Of a stretch of DNA of 64,000 nucleotides, positions 8,288-15,608 are shown in pieces. A program made the position numbers and the translations under genes. The DNA lies in assembly GCA_050743865.1 (NCBI GenBank), contig JBOGGE010000002.1, positions 1 through 64,000 of the forward strand. Reading direction: 5' to 3'. The DNA is from DAHUZJ01 sp050743865. GTDB lineage: Bacteria; Actinomycetota; Acidimicrobiia; Acidimicrobiales; RAAP-2. The notes beneath the pieces were generated by a model that saw only the letters and a list, made by a program, of their open reading frames with translations, did no database searches and was not told the DNA's origin. The number at the start of each line of letters is the position of its first letter. Position 1 is the stretch's first letter.

Positions 8288-9943
8288 ATGGCGACGCAAC
8301 AACCGACGGGACAGACCGACTGGAACTACGCCGACGTCTGGGAGGCGGTGGCCGACGCCCAGCCCGACGCGCCAGCCCTCACCCAGGGTGATCGCCGGCT
8401 CAGTTGGTCGGAGATGGACAGCCGGGCGGACGGGCTCGCCCGCTGGCTGCTCGCCCTGGACACCGAGCATCAGGACAAGGTGGCGCTCTACCTCTACAAC
8501 TGCCCGGAGTACATGGAAGCCCTCTTCGGCACGTTGAAGGTCGGCCTGGTGCCGGTCAACACGAACTACCGCTACGCCGACGACGAGCTCGTCTACCTGT
8601 GGGACAACGCCGACGCGGTGGCCGTGGTGTTCCACGGCACGTTCGCCGGCCGGGTCGAACGGGTGCGGTCCCGGGTACCGCGCGTGCGTGGCTGGCTGTG
8701 GGTGGACGACGGCTCGGGGCCGTGCCCGGAGTGGGCGATCCGCTACGAGGAGGCGGCCAAGTCGGCGCCCGGCCGCGTGCGGGCCCCGTGGGGTCGGTCG
8801 GGCGACGACCTGGTCATGCTCTACACGGGCGGCACGACCGGGATGCCCAAGGGCGTCATGTGGCGCCAGGACGACTTGTTCGCCCGGATGAACGCCGCCG
8901 GCTTCCGCCGCTACGACCCGGCCGGCGGGCTCGACGGGGTACGGCGCGTGCTGGCCGAGCAGGGCCCGGGGTCGTCGCTCCTCCCGGTCTGCCCCCTGAT
9001 GCACGGGACGGGCGGGTTCGTCGCCGAGGAGTGCCTGAGCGAGGGCGGCCGGTTGGTGCTGCTGGAGAGCCGTCACCTCGATCCGATCGAGCTGCTCGAC
9101 ACGATCGAGCGCGAGAAGGTGAACGGGATCGTCATCGTGGGCGACCCGTTCGCCCGGCCCATGCTGGCTGCACTCGACGCCGAGCCCGACCGGTGGGATC
9201 TCTCCTCGCTGGTCGGCATCATCTCGTCGGGGGCGATGTGGAGCGAAGAGGTGAAGGAGGGGCTTCTCTCGCACCACGACATGGTCCTTATGGACGCCTT
9301 CTCCTCGTCCGAGGCGCTCGGCATGGGTGTGTCGCTCTCCTCGGGAAGCTCGGCCAGCAGGACGGCCCAGTTCATCCTGGGCCCCGAGGTCCGGGTCCTC
9401 GGTGCCGACGGGCGCCCGGTGCCGGCCGGATCGGACGAGGTCGGCGTGCTCGCCATCGCCGGGCGCAATCCGCTCGGCTACTACAAGGACGAGATGAAGT
9501 CGGCGGCCACCTTCCGGGAGATCGACGGGGTGCGGTACTCGGTCCCCGGCGACTACGCCCAGGTCCGGGCGGACGGCTCCATCCACGTGCTCGGGCGCGG
9601 CTCGGGCACCATCAACACCGCCGGCGAGAAGGTGTTCCCCGAGGAGGTGGAGGAAGCCCTCAAGACTCACCCGGGCGTGCGCGACGCAGCGGTCGTCGGG
9701 GTGCCCGACACCCGGTACGGGGAGCTCGTGGTGGCGGTGGTGGAGCCGGCCCCCGGTGCCGAGCCCGGCGAAGCGGAGCTCATCGACCACGTGAAGGGCC
9801 GCCTGGCCCGGTTCAAGGCCCCGCGCCGGGTGCGGATCGTGCCCTCCGTCGGGCGGGCCCCCAACGGGAAGCTCGACTACCGCCGGCACAAGGAGGAAGC
9901 GGCCGAGTGGGCGGCCTTGCAGGAGGCCGAGGGCTCGCGCTAG
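8288..9943 (+). CDS. AMP-dependent acyl-CoA synthetase/ligase
   Basis: A 551-aa ANL-superfamily enzyme that activates a carboxylic acid to its CoA thioester via an acyl-adenylate. The phosphate-binding loop YTGGTTGMPKG is at residues 179-189. Further family segments are LPVCPLMHGTGGF, SSGAMWSEEVKE, the hinge region PGDYAQVRADGSIHVLGRGSGTINTAGEKVFPEEVEE, and the C-terminal catalytic lysine in GRAPNGKLDYR. It resembles the FadD group of actinobacterial acyl-CoA ligases for lipid or sterol side chains; the substrate is unknown. ATG 8288 is chosen because a GGGAG stands 7 bases before it and homology begins there. It may pair functionally with the acyl-CoA dehydrogenase and thiolase in this window. 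Confidence 0.88.
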   Translation: MATQQPTGQTDWNYADVWEAVADAQPDAPALTQGDRRLSWSEMDSRADGLARWLLALDTEHQDKVALYLYNCPEYMEALFGTLKVGLVPVNTNYRYADDELVYLWDNADAVAVVFHGTFAGRVERVRSRVPRVRGWLWVDDGSGPCPEWAIRYEEAAKSAPGRVRAPWGRSGDDLVMLYTGGTTGMPKGVMWRQDDLFARMNAAGFRRYDPAGGLDGVRRVLAEQGPGSSLLPVCPLMHGTGGFVAEECLSEGGRLVLLESRHLDPIELLDTIEREKVNGIVIVGDPFARPMLAALDAEPDRWDLSSLVGIISSGAMWSEEVKEGLLSHHDMVLMDAFSSSEALGMGVSLSSGSSASRTAQFILGPEVRVLGADGRPVPAGSDEVGVLAIAGRNPLGYYKDEMKSAATFREIDGVRYSVPGDYAQVRADGSIHVLGRGSGTINTAGEKVFPEEVEEALKTHPGVRDAAVVGVPDTRYGELVVAVVEPAPGAEPGEAELIDHVKGRLARFKAPRRVRIVPSVGRAPNGKLDYRRHKEEAAEWAALQEAEGSR

Positions 9944-10002
9944 CCGCTCGCCGCTCGCGCCGGCCGGGTGGGTCCCCGGCGCCAAGGGTCTGCCGCAAGA
10001 CA

Positions 10003-10023
10003 AGTCGCGCAAATTTAGCGACT
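10003..10023. repeat. Hairpin AGTCGC-N9-GCGACT
   Basis: Perfect 6-bp inverted repeat around the AT-rich loop GCAAATTTA, unusual in this GC-rich DNA. It sits just past the 3' end of the TnpB relic, where IS200/IS605 elements carry a subterminal palindrome. It could instead be a terminator for the acyl-CoA ligase gene. Confidence 0.45.
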
Positions 10024-10262
10024 GCTGCGTGAGGAGCCGATCCGGCCCCGCACTGCTGGTTCCTTCGGATCTCGCCTGATGAAGCACCCGCTGGCACAAG
10101 GTCCCGAGCCCGCTTGTGCCGTTGCACCCGAGGCACCGGTCGGGTGAGACGAGGGCTGCCTGTTGCTCGCCACCGGGCATCGGCTGCTTGTCCTCGGGCC
10201 GTCAGCACCTGGGCGGCGTTGACATCGGCGTGGGCTTGGTGCGGGCACCGCGGCGGTGCTCT
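10018..10262 (-). pseudogene. TnpB (IS200/IS605-family) C-terminal relic
   Basis: In one minus-strand frame the translation reads CPHQAHADVNAAQVLTARGQ, followed by basic TGSPRLTRPVPRVQRHKRARD. This resembles the end of TnpB/OrfB proteins of IS605-type elements: the last Cys of the zinc ribbon, the RuvC-III aspartate in HADVNAA, and the basic tail. The upstream RuvC-I/II parts and the first zinc-ribbon cysteines are missing, and the matching frame has no proper start or stop, so this is a decayed 3' fragment. The insertion may have carried or split the promoter of the GGDEF-EAL gene. Confidence 0.55.
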
Positions 10263-10483
10263 GTCCGACCACCGCCGCCCAGGAGCGCTCGTACTCGCCC
10301 GGTCCCGGTCTCGCCCAGGCGAGGGTCGAGGGCGCCAAGGTTGTGGACAACGTTGCCGCTGGCCAACAACGCGGCGCCGGCGGAGCGGCGCCAGCCGGGA
10401 CCCGAGGGTGGAATGGCCGGCCGAGCGGCAAGCGAGCGAAAGCTGCCGGCGCTTCGTGCCGACAACTTAAAGAGGGGATGAGA

Positions 10484-13024
10484 ATGCATCAGAAGGTCGC
10501 GTCCGAAGCCCGCACCGAGGTAGCTGGCCAGAAGCGGGACGGAGCCTGCCTGCCGGCCGCGGCAGAGGCCTACGGGCACCACGGCGACCCCGGTGGCGGG
10601 CAAGGTGGCGAGGACGGAGCCGTAGCCGGAATCGGCGCCGGAGCGGGCGCCGGAATCGGCGCCGGAGCGGGCGCCGGAAGCGGCGCCGTAGCCGGAGCGG
10701 GAGCCAGTCCGGCTCGGGAACGGTTGGCCCTCATAGCTGGCCTGGTCTCGCAGCTCGAGAACAGCGCGCCGAGCGTGGTGTTCGCCGCAGCCTGCGCCGG
10801 GTTCGTCCGCCTCCTCGACATCCGCCGGTGCAGCTCGTGGTCCGAGGACCGGGACCGGACGATGATCTCCCGGCGCAGCGAGGTCGATCCGTTGCTCACC
10901 GAGCCCGAGCGGGCACGACTGCCGTCAAGGACGGCGCTGGACACCTGGATGGACACCAGCTGGGTCGAGCACGGACCGGTCACCCGGTCGTGGCGGGGTT
11001 GTCTGGCCGCCGAAGAGCCGGGGCGCGACTGCAACGTTTCGCTCCTGGTCGTGCCGATGGGCGAGCGATCGACCTTCCTCTTGGAGGGCGACAGCGCGTG
11101 GTGCTGCTCGGCCGGGGACCTCGAAGTGGTCCAGATCGTGGCCGCCCTCGTCCGCCAGACGTCGCGCGAGGCCCGTAGCGCCCGGGAAGAGCGCCAGCAC
11201 GCGGCGACGACCGATGCCCTACACCGGCTCCTGCAACTGGGTGTCCGGGCACGTTCACCGATCGAGGCGGCCAAGGCCCTGGCCAGCACGGCCGCCCAAG
11301 TGCTGGATTTCCCGGTGGCGTGTGCCTACCTCGTCGACGACGGCGGCACCATCACCGACGTGGTCAGTACGGGGATCAACCAGCAAGACGCCGCCCGCCT
11401 CCGCTTGCACCTCGTGGGCCAGGCCGCCCGGGGCTCGCCGGTCTGGCGGCGCGCCGTGGAGGGACCGAGTGCGGGTCCCGATCTGATCGGCGACACTGGG
11501 CGTTCCGGGAGCGTGCGCCATGGCGGCGTAGCCCAATCGCTGGGCTTGCGGTCGATGGCGGCCATACCACTTCTGTCGAGCCAGGGCCCGCTCGGCCTGG
11601 TGCTCTGCGGCGATCACGCACCGCGCCCGCGGTGGCGGTTCGGCGACCGTGAGCTGCTGGCACAGCTCAGCCTCGAGGGTGCGGTGGTGGTCGACAACGC
11701 GCGCCTGCGAGCGGCGGAGCGGTTCGAGGCCACGCACGACGCGCTCACCGGACTGCTCAACCGTCGCGCCTTCTCCGAGCTCCTACGCGAGGCGGTGGTC
11801 GCCGCGTCCAGGAGCGGCGAGCCGGTGGCCACGCTCCTGCTCGACCTCGACCGGTTCAAGGAGGTGAATGACCAGCTCGGCCACCATCGGGGCGACGACC
11901 TGCTGATCGCGGTGGGGCAGCGGCTACGACGATGCCTGCGCGCCACAGACGTCCTCGCCCGCCTCGGGGGCGACGAGTTCGCCGTCCTGACGCGCCGGGG
12001 CGCCCTTGGCAACGCCGAAGAGATGGCAGAGCGGATCAGTGCGTCGCTCTCCGAGCCGTTTGAGATGGAGGGCTTCCTGCTCCAGATGGACGCCAGCATC
12101 GGGATCGCCTGCTCGCCGGATCACGCCAGCGACGTCGACGGGCTCCTGCAGCGAGCCGACGCCGCGATGTACAAGGCCAAGCGTTCCGGCCAGGACTACG
12201 CGGTCGCCGGCCGGTCGATGACCGCCCGGGCCGGCCCGGAGCTGGGCCTGTTGGGCGAGCTTCGGCGTGCCCTCGACCGTGGGGAGCAGCTGGCGCTGCA
12301 CTACCAGCCCAAGATCGACCTTCGCACCGGGTCCGTCACCGGCGTCGAGGCGCTGGTCCGGTGGCAGCATCCCCGTCATGGCCTGCTCAGTCCGGACCGG
12401 TTCGTCCCGATGGCAGAGGAGACCGGGCTCATCAGGGCACTGACCAACTGGGTCGTTCCCGAAGCCCTCAGGCAGGTCCACCGGTGGGAGGCCGAAGATC
12501 TCGATCTGCGGGTGTCGGTGAACGTCTCGGCCCGTGACATCGCCGACGCGGGGTTCGTGTCCCGGGTCGAACACTGGCTGGCCACGGCCGGAGTGCCGGG
12601 AGACCGACTGGTGGTCGAGGTCACCGAGGGGAGCGTCATGCGCGACCGTCCCGAGTCCAGTGCAGCCCTCGAGCACCTCCGCCGCCTCGGCGTCGCCACC
12701 AGCCTGGACGACTTCGGCACCGGGTACTCCTCCCTGGCCTACTTGGAGACCCTCCCCATCGACGAGGTGAAGATCGACCGGCAGTTCCTCCTGCTCGCCC
12801 GCTCACGGTGGTCCGTGGTGCGCTCCATCGTGCTGCTCGGCCACGAGCTCGGTATGAGCGTGGTGGCGGAGGGGGTGGAGCGACCCGACCAGGTGACCTG
12901 GCTCGCCGACGCCGGGTGTGACGAGGTCCAGGGCTACTACTTCAGCCGCCCCTTGCCGGCGGGCGACCTCTCCCGTTGGGTCCGCCAGCACGTTGGCGTG
13001 ACGGCCGAGTCCCCGGCTTGCTGA
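10484..13024 (+). CDS. GAF-GGDEF-EAL cyclic-di-GMP turnover protein
   Basis: An 846-aa signalling protein that may both make and degrade c-di-GMP. After a Gly/Ala-rich repeat (about residues 44-72) comes a possible degenerate sensor region, then a GAF-like domain (about 240-405), GGDEF (about 410-570) and EAL (about 590-840). The GGDEF site is intact (LARLGGDEFAVL) and the phosphodiesterase residues are present: VEALVRW, VNVSARD, VEVTEG, DDFGTGYSSLAYL, VKIDRQF and VAEGVE. No membrane segment is seen, so it is likely cytoplasmic. ATG 10484 is preferred because AGAGGGG stands 6 bases before it; ATG 10478 overlaps that site. The signal sensed is unknown. Confidence 0.88.
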   Translation: MHQKVASEARTEVAGQKRDGACLPAAAEAYGHHGDPGGGQGGEDGAVAGIGAGAGAGIGAGAGAGSGAVAGAGASPARERLALIAGLVSQLENSAPSVVFAAACAGFVRLLDIRRCSSWSEDRDRTMISRRSEVDPLLTEPERARLPSRTALDTWMDTSWVEHGPVTRSWRGCLAAEEPGRDCNVSLLVVPMGERSTFLLEGDSAWCCSAGDLEVVQIVAALVRQTSREARSAREERQHAATTDALHRLLQLGVRARSPIEAAKALASTAAQVLDFPVACAYLVDDGGTITDVVSTGINQQDAARLRLHLVGQAARGSPVWRRAVEGPSAGPDLIGDTGRSGSVRHGGVAQSLGLRSMAAIPLLSSQGPLGLVLCGDHAPRPRWRFGDRELLAQLSLEGAVVVDNARLRAAERFEATHDALTGLLNRRAFSELLREAVVAASRSGEPVATLLLDLDRFKEVNDQLGHHRGDDLLIAVGQRLRRCLRATDVLARLGGDEFAVLTRRGALGNAEEMAERISASLSEPFEMEGFLLQMDASIGIACSPDHASDVDGLLQRADAAMYKAKRSGQDYAVAGRSMTARAGPELGLLGELRRALDRGEQLALHYQPKIDLRTGSVTGVEALVRWQHPRHGLLSPDRFVPMAEETGLIRALTNWVVPEALRQVHRWEAEDLDLRVSVNVSARDIADAGFVSRVEHWLATAGVPGDRLVVEVTEGSVMRDRPESSAALEHLRRLGVATSLDDFGTGYSSLAYLETLPIDEVKIDRQFLLLARSRWSVVRSIVLLGHELGMSVVAEGVERPDQVTWLADAGCDEVQGYYFSRPLPAGDLSRWVRQHVGVTAESPAC
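10628..10699 (+). repeat. 24-bp tandem repeat in GGDEF-EAL gene
   Basis: Two exact and one diverged copy of a 24-bp unit beginning ggaatcggcgcc. It encodes the Gly-Ala-Gly-Ile linker at the protein's N-terminus. Confidence 0.8.
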
Positions 13025-13055
13025 TATCGGCCAAGCGCCAACTGCCCGGGTACGC

Positions 13056-13577
13056 TCACCGGTCGGCGGGCCAGCCCGGCAGCGAGGAGCCATCTCCGAT
13101 CCGGTGCGGCCCGGTCGGCCGGTGCCCGCCCAAGAGGTCCAGTGCATGGGGGAGCAAGCGGAGCACCGCTTCCAGTGACTGGACGGCACCGGCCGGAGAG
13201 CCGGGAAGGTTGACCACGATGGCCCGCCCGCTGGTCCCGGCACGACCTCGGGAGAGCGCCCCCTTCGGGCTCGCCGACCGCATGGCCTCGGCCAGGCCAG
13301 GAGCCTCACGGTCGAGCACCGCCGCCGTCCCTTCGGGCGTCAGGTCCGAGGGCGCGAAACCGGTTCCCCCGGTCGTCGCCACCAGCCCGTTGAAGCCATC
13401 GGCCATACCCCGGATGGCCCCGGCCACCGAGTCGGCACCGTCGGGGACCACCGCCGTCTCGACCACGACGAAGCCGGCCTCGGACAACAGGGCGGCGACC
13501 GCCGGCCCCGATTTGTCGATACGTTGACCGCCGGCACAGCCGTCCGAGACCGTCAGGACCTTCGCCCGGTAGCTCAC
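13056..13577 (-). CDS. mogA: Molybdopterin adenylyltransferase MogA/MoaB-like
   Basis: Adenylates molybdopterin before molybdate insertion. It has the family nucleotide-binding motif TTGGTGFAPSDLTPE, the N-terminal AKVLTVSDGCAGG and the C-terminal VVNLPGSPAGAVQSLE. GTG 13577 gives 173 aa and starts exactly where similarity begins. It sits 6 bases after a TACGCT -10 box, so the mRNA is probably leaderless. The longer open frame upstream is only translated repeat sequence. It is transcribed away from the moaCEAD/fdhD operon, so the two units share the 13578-13784 region. Confidence 0.9.
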   Translation of the reverse strand: MSYRAKVLTVSDGCAGGQRIDKSGPAVAALLSEAGFVVVETAVVPDGADSVAGAIRGMADGFNGLVATTGGTGFAPSDLTPEGTAAVLDREAPGLAEAMRSASPKGALSRGRAGTSGRAIVVNLPGSPAGAVQSLEAVLRLLPHALDLLGGHRPTGPHRIGDGSSLPGWPADR

Positions 13578-13583
13578 CGTCGA

Positions 13584-13589
13584 AGCGTA
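13584..13589 (-). promoter_or_regulatory. -10 box (TACGCT) of mogA, leaderless
   Basis: TACGCT on the minus strand, 6 bases before GTG 13577. Confidence 0.55.
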
Positions 13590-13651
13590 ATGGCCGGCCT
13601 GCCATTCCGGGCAGCCTGGGATGACTGCGCTCCGTCGTTCCGGCCCGACCA

Positions 13652-13727
13652 CTGCCTTCCGGCGCCGCCACTGCCTTCCGGCCCCACCGCTGCCTTCCGG
13701 CGCCGCCACTGCCTTCCGGCGCCGCCC
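13652..13727. repeat. 19-bp tandem repeat x4 in divergent Moco promoter region
   Basis: Four head-to-tail copies of ctgccttccggcgccgcca, one with substitutions. They lie between the mogA start and the promoter of the plus-strand cofactor operon. Confidence 0.85.
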
Positions 13728-13772
13728 CGCCGTTCTCCGGGTGCCGTTGGCAGGTTCGCCGCCGGGCTGCGC

Positions 13773-13778
13773 TAGCTT
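13773..13778 (+). promoter_or_regulatory. -10 box (TAGCTT) of Moco operon
   Basis: TAGCTT followed by 6 bases and ATG 13785, the start of a 13-codon leader ORF. Confidence 0.5.
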
Positions 13779-13784
13779 CGTCCC

Positions 13785-13826
13785 ATGCGCGCTCTCGCAC
13801 GTCGAGCAGCGACGTCCATGCCATGA
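13785..13826 (+). CDS. Leaderless 13-aa leader ORF upstream of Moco operon
   Basis: The ORF encodes MRALARRAATSMP. Its ATG lies 6 bases after a TAGCTT -10 box, and its TGA overlaps the ATG of the next gene in an ATGA tetranucleotide (13823-13826). The downstream gene lacks a clear ribosome binding site, so translation could be coupled to this leader. It is too short for homology evidence and is proposed from architecture only. Confidence 0.4.
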   Translation: MRALARRAATSMP

Positions 13827-14167
13827 CCATCACCGGGCAGGAGTGGACTACCCGGCTGGCGGCAGCCCTGGGCGTGGAGCCGCCGACGTCTGGGGAGGTC
13901 AACGCGCTCTTGGGCATGGCCGGCGTGGCCGCCCATTCCTCCGAGCGCACGGCGGCCCCTCTCAGCGCCTGGCTGGCCGGGAGGTCTGGTATCGAGCCGG
14001 CGGCGGCCCAAGGCATCGCCAAGCGTTTGGCGGCGGAGCTGGCGACCCCACGTGGTGCGGGCGGAGAGGCTGGTGCGGGCGGAGAGGCTGATGTGGGCGG
14101 AGAGGCTGATGTGGGCAGAGAGCCTGGTGCGGGCAAGGAGGAGCCACGGGTCGGCCGGGCTGGCTGA
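13823..14167 (+). CDS. DUF6457-like small protein of the Moco operon
   Basis: A 114-aa protein. Residues 1-75 (EWTTRLAAALGVEPPTSGEVNALLGMAGVAAH, then APLSAWLAGRSG) resemble the small helical DUF6457 domain that is often encoded next to, or fused to, molybdenum cofactor genes in actinobacteria; the family assignment is from memory. Function is unknown. The C-terminal 40 residues are a Gly/Glu-rich tail encoded by an 18-bp tandem repeat. The start overlaps the stop of a 13-codon leader ORF. fdhD follows after 35 bases. Confidence 0.6.
   Translation: MTITGQEWTTRLAAALGVEPPTSGEVNALLGMAGVAAHSSERTAAPLSAWLAGRSGIEPAAAQGIAKRLAAELATPRGAGGEAGAGGEADVGGEADVGREPGAGKEEPRVGRAG
14054..14141 (+). repeat. 18-bp tandem repeat in DUF6457-like gene 3' end
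   Basis: About 4.5 copies of an 18-bp unit (ggtgcgggcggagaggct and variants), keeping the reading frame. Confidence 0.85.
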
Positions 14168-14202
14168 AGGCGCCGGACGGCATTGCGGGTAGTGACCCGG
14201 AG

Positions 14203-15090
14203 ATGACCCTTCACGACCAACGCCCCGGGCGGGTGGCTACGACGGGACGTGCCGGCCCGGTCGAGGCGGTGCAGGTGCACGCTCTTTCGGGCGACTCCTT
14301 CTCGGAGCGCCCCGACCAGGTGGTCGGTGAGGAGCCCCTGGAGATTCGGATGACCGCCCGGGGACAGGCGCCCACCCCGGTCGCCGTGACCATGCGTACC
14401 CCGGGCAACGACTTCGAGCTTGCGGTCGGGTTCCTGCTGTCGGAAGGACTGCTCGAGAGCGCGGCCGACGTCGTGACCGTGCGGTACTGCGACCTTCCCT
14501 CGGGCGACCCGCAGCGGTTCAACGTGGTCACGGTGACCGGCATCACCGTGCCCGAGGCGGCCGCCCGGCGTCGGACCGGAACCGTGACCGCCAGTTGCGG
14601 CGTGTGCGGAACGGCGACGCTCGACGACCTGCGGGACCGATGCCCGGCGGTGCCTCGCGGCCACCAGGTCGACGCGCGGACCCTGACCGGCCTCCCCTCG
14701 CGGCTCCGGGAGCACCAGCGGGTGTTCGAGCGGACCGGCGGGCTGCACGCCGCCGGTCTGTACACCCACCAAGGAAAGCTGCTGGCTGTCAGGGAGGACG
14801 TGGGGCGCCACAACGCGGTCGACAAGCTGATCGGCTGGGCCGGCCTGCAGCACCGCCTGCCGCTTACCTCGGCGGTGCTGGTGGTGTCTGGGCGGGTGAG
14901 CTTCGAGATCGTCCAGAAAGCGGCAGTTGCCGGGGTGCCGACGCTGGCAGCGGTCTCGGCGCCGTCCAGCCTGGCCGTCCGGACGGCCGAGGCTCTGGGC
15001 ATGACGCTGGCCGGGTTCGTACGCGACGGCCGGGCCAACGTGTACTCGGCGCCGTGGCGGATCGTCGCCGGGGCGGAGGTGGCCCAGTGA
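14203..15090 (+). CDS. fdhD: Formate dehydrogenase accessory sulfurtransferase FdhD
   Basis: A 295-aa FdhD family protein that passes sulfur to the molybdenum cofactor of formate dehydrogenase-type enzymes. It has the catalytic cysteine loop ASCGVCGTATLDDL, plus MRTPGNDFELAVGFLLSEGLL, the conserved REDVGRHNAVDKLIGWA and VSGRVSFEIVQKAAVAGVP. The N-terminal 40 residues are variable. ATG 14203 follows a weak CCGGAG. Its stop overlaps the moaC start (GTGA), so the two are translationally coupled. No molybdoenzyme structural gene lies in the window. Confidence 0.92.
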   Translation: MTLHDQRPGRVATTGRAGPVEAVQVHALSGDSFSERPDQVVGEEPLEIRMTARGQAPTPVAVTMRTPGNDFELAVGFLLSEGLLESAADVVTVRYCDLPSGDPQRFNVVTVTGITVPEAAARRRTGTVTASCGVCGTATLDDLRDRCPAVPRGHQVDARTLTGLPSRLREHQRVFERTGGLHAAGLYTHQGKLLAVREDVGRHNAVDKLIGWAGLQHRLPLTSAVLVVSGRVSFEIVQKAAVAGVPTLAAVSAPSSLAVRTAEALGMTLAGFVRDGRANVYSAPWRIVAGAEVAQ

Positions 15091-15608
15091 CCCCACCCGG
15101 ACTGACTCCCCGGCAGCTCGGCGGGCAGCTCACCCACATCGACCAGCACGGCCGGGCCCGCATGGTCGACATCACCGCCAAGCCGATCACCGCCCGCCTG
15201 GCCGTGGCCCGTTGCCTCGTGCGGGCCGAGAGGGACGCCGTTCGCCGCCTGCCACCGGCCGGCGACGTCGATCCGTTGGCTGCCGCCAAGGTCGCCGGTA
15301 TTCAGGCGGCAAAGCTCACCTACCAGCTGATCCCGCTCTGCCATCCCCTGCTGCTCGGCGACATCACCGTGGAGGTCGACCGGCGTGACGACGGTTTCGA
15401 CGTCGAGGCGACGGCGGCCGTCGACGACCGGACCGGGGTGGAGATGGAGGCGCTGACCGCCTGTGGCGCCGCCGGGTTGTCGTTGGTGATGGCCCTGATG
15501 CCATTCGATCCACTCGCCCACATGGACCAGCTCACCCTGTGGCACAAGTCAGGCGGCCGCTCGGGCACCTGGGAGCGCCGCTCGGGCACACCGGGGGACC
15601 TCCGATGA
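15087..15608 (+). CDS. moaC: Cyclic pyranopterin monophosphate synthase MoaC
   Basis: Acts with MoaA to form cPMP in molybdenum cofactor synthesis. It has MVDITAKPITARLAVA, IQAAKLTYQLIPLCHPLLLGDITVEV (residues 72-97) and GVEMEALTACGAAGLSLVMALMPFDP, all typical of MoaC. Starting at GTG 15087 inside the fdhD stop gives 173 aa. The usual C-terminal KSGGKSG is seen as HKSGGRSG, followed by about 15 extra residues. The stop is in an ATGA overlap with the next gene. Confidence 0.93.
   Translation: MTPPGLTPRQLGGQLTHIDQHGRARMVDITAKPITARLAVARCLVRAERDAVRRLPPAGDVDPLAAAKVAGIQAAKLTYQLIPLCHPLLLGDITVEVDRRDDGFDVEATAAVDDRTGVEMEALTACGAAGLSLVMALMPFDPLAHMDQLTLWHKSGGRSGTWERRSGTPGDLR

Larger units (their letters stand above)
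9944..10483. other. 540-base gap holding a transposon relic
   Basis: No intact gene lies between the ligase and the GGDEF-EAL gene. It contains a 6-bp hairpin with an AT-rich loop (10003-10023), a degenerate TnpB C-terminus on the minus strand (about 10018-10262) and the 5' leader of the GGDEF-EAL gene. Confidence 0.6.

Noticed and set aside
9944..10483. Possible c-di-GMP riboswitch before the GGDEF-EAL gene
   Set aside because: I could not find a GEMM-like core; the conserved-looking part is better explained by a TnpB relic on the other strand.
10202..10603. 133-aa minus-strand ORF over the TnpB relic
   Set aside because: It is in a different frame from the HADVNAA sequence and has no TnpB resemblance beyond chance.
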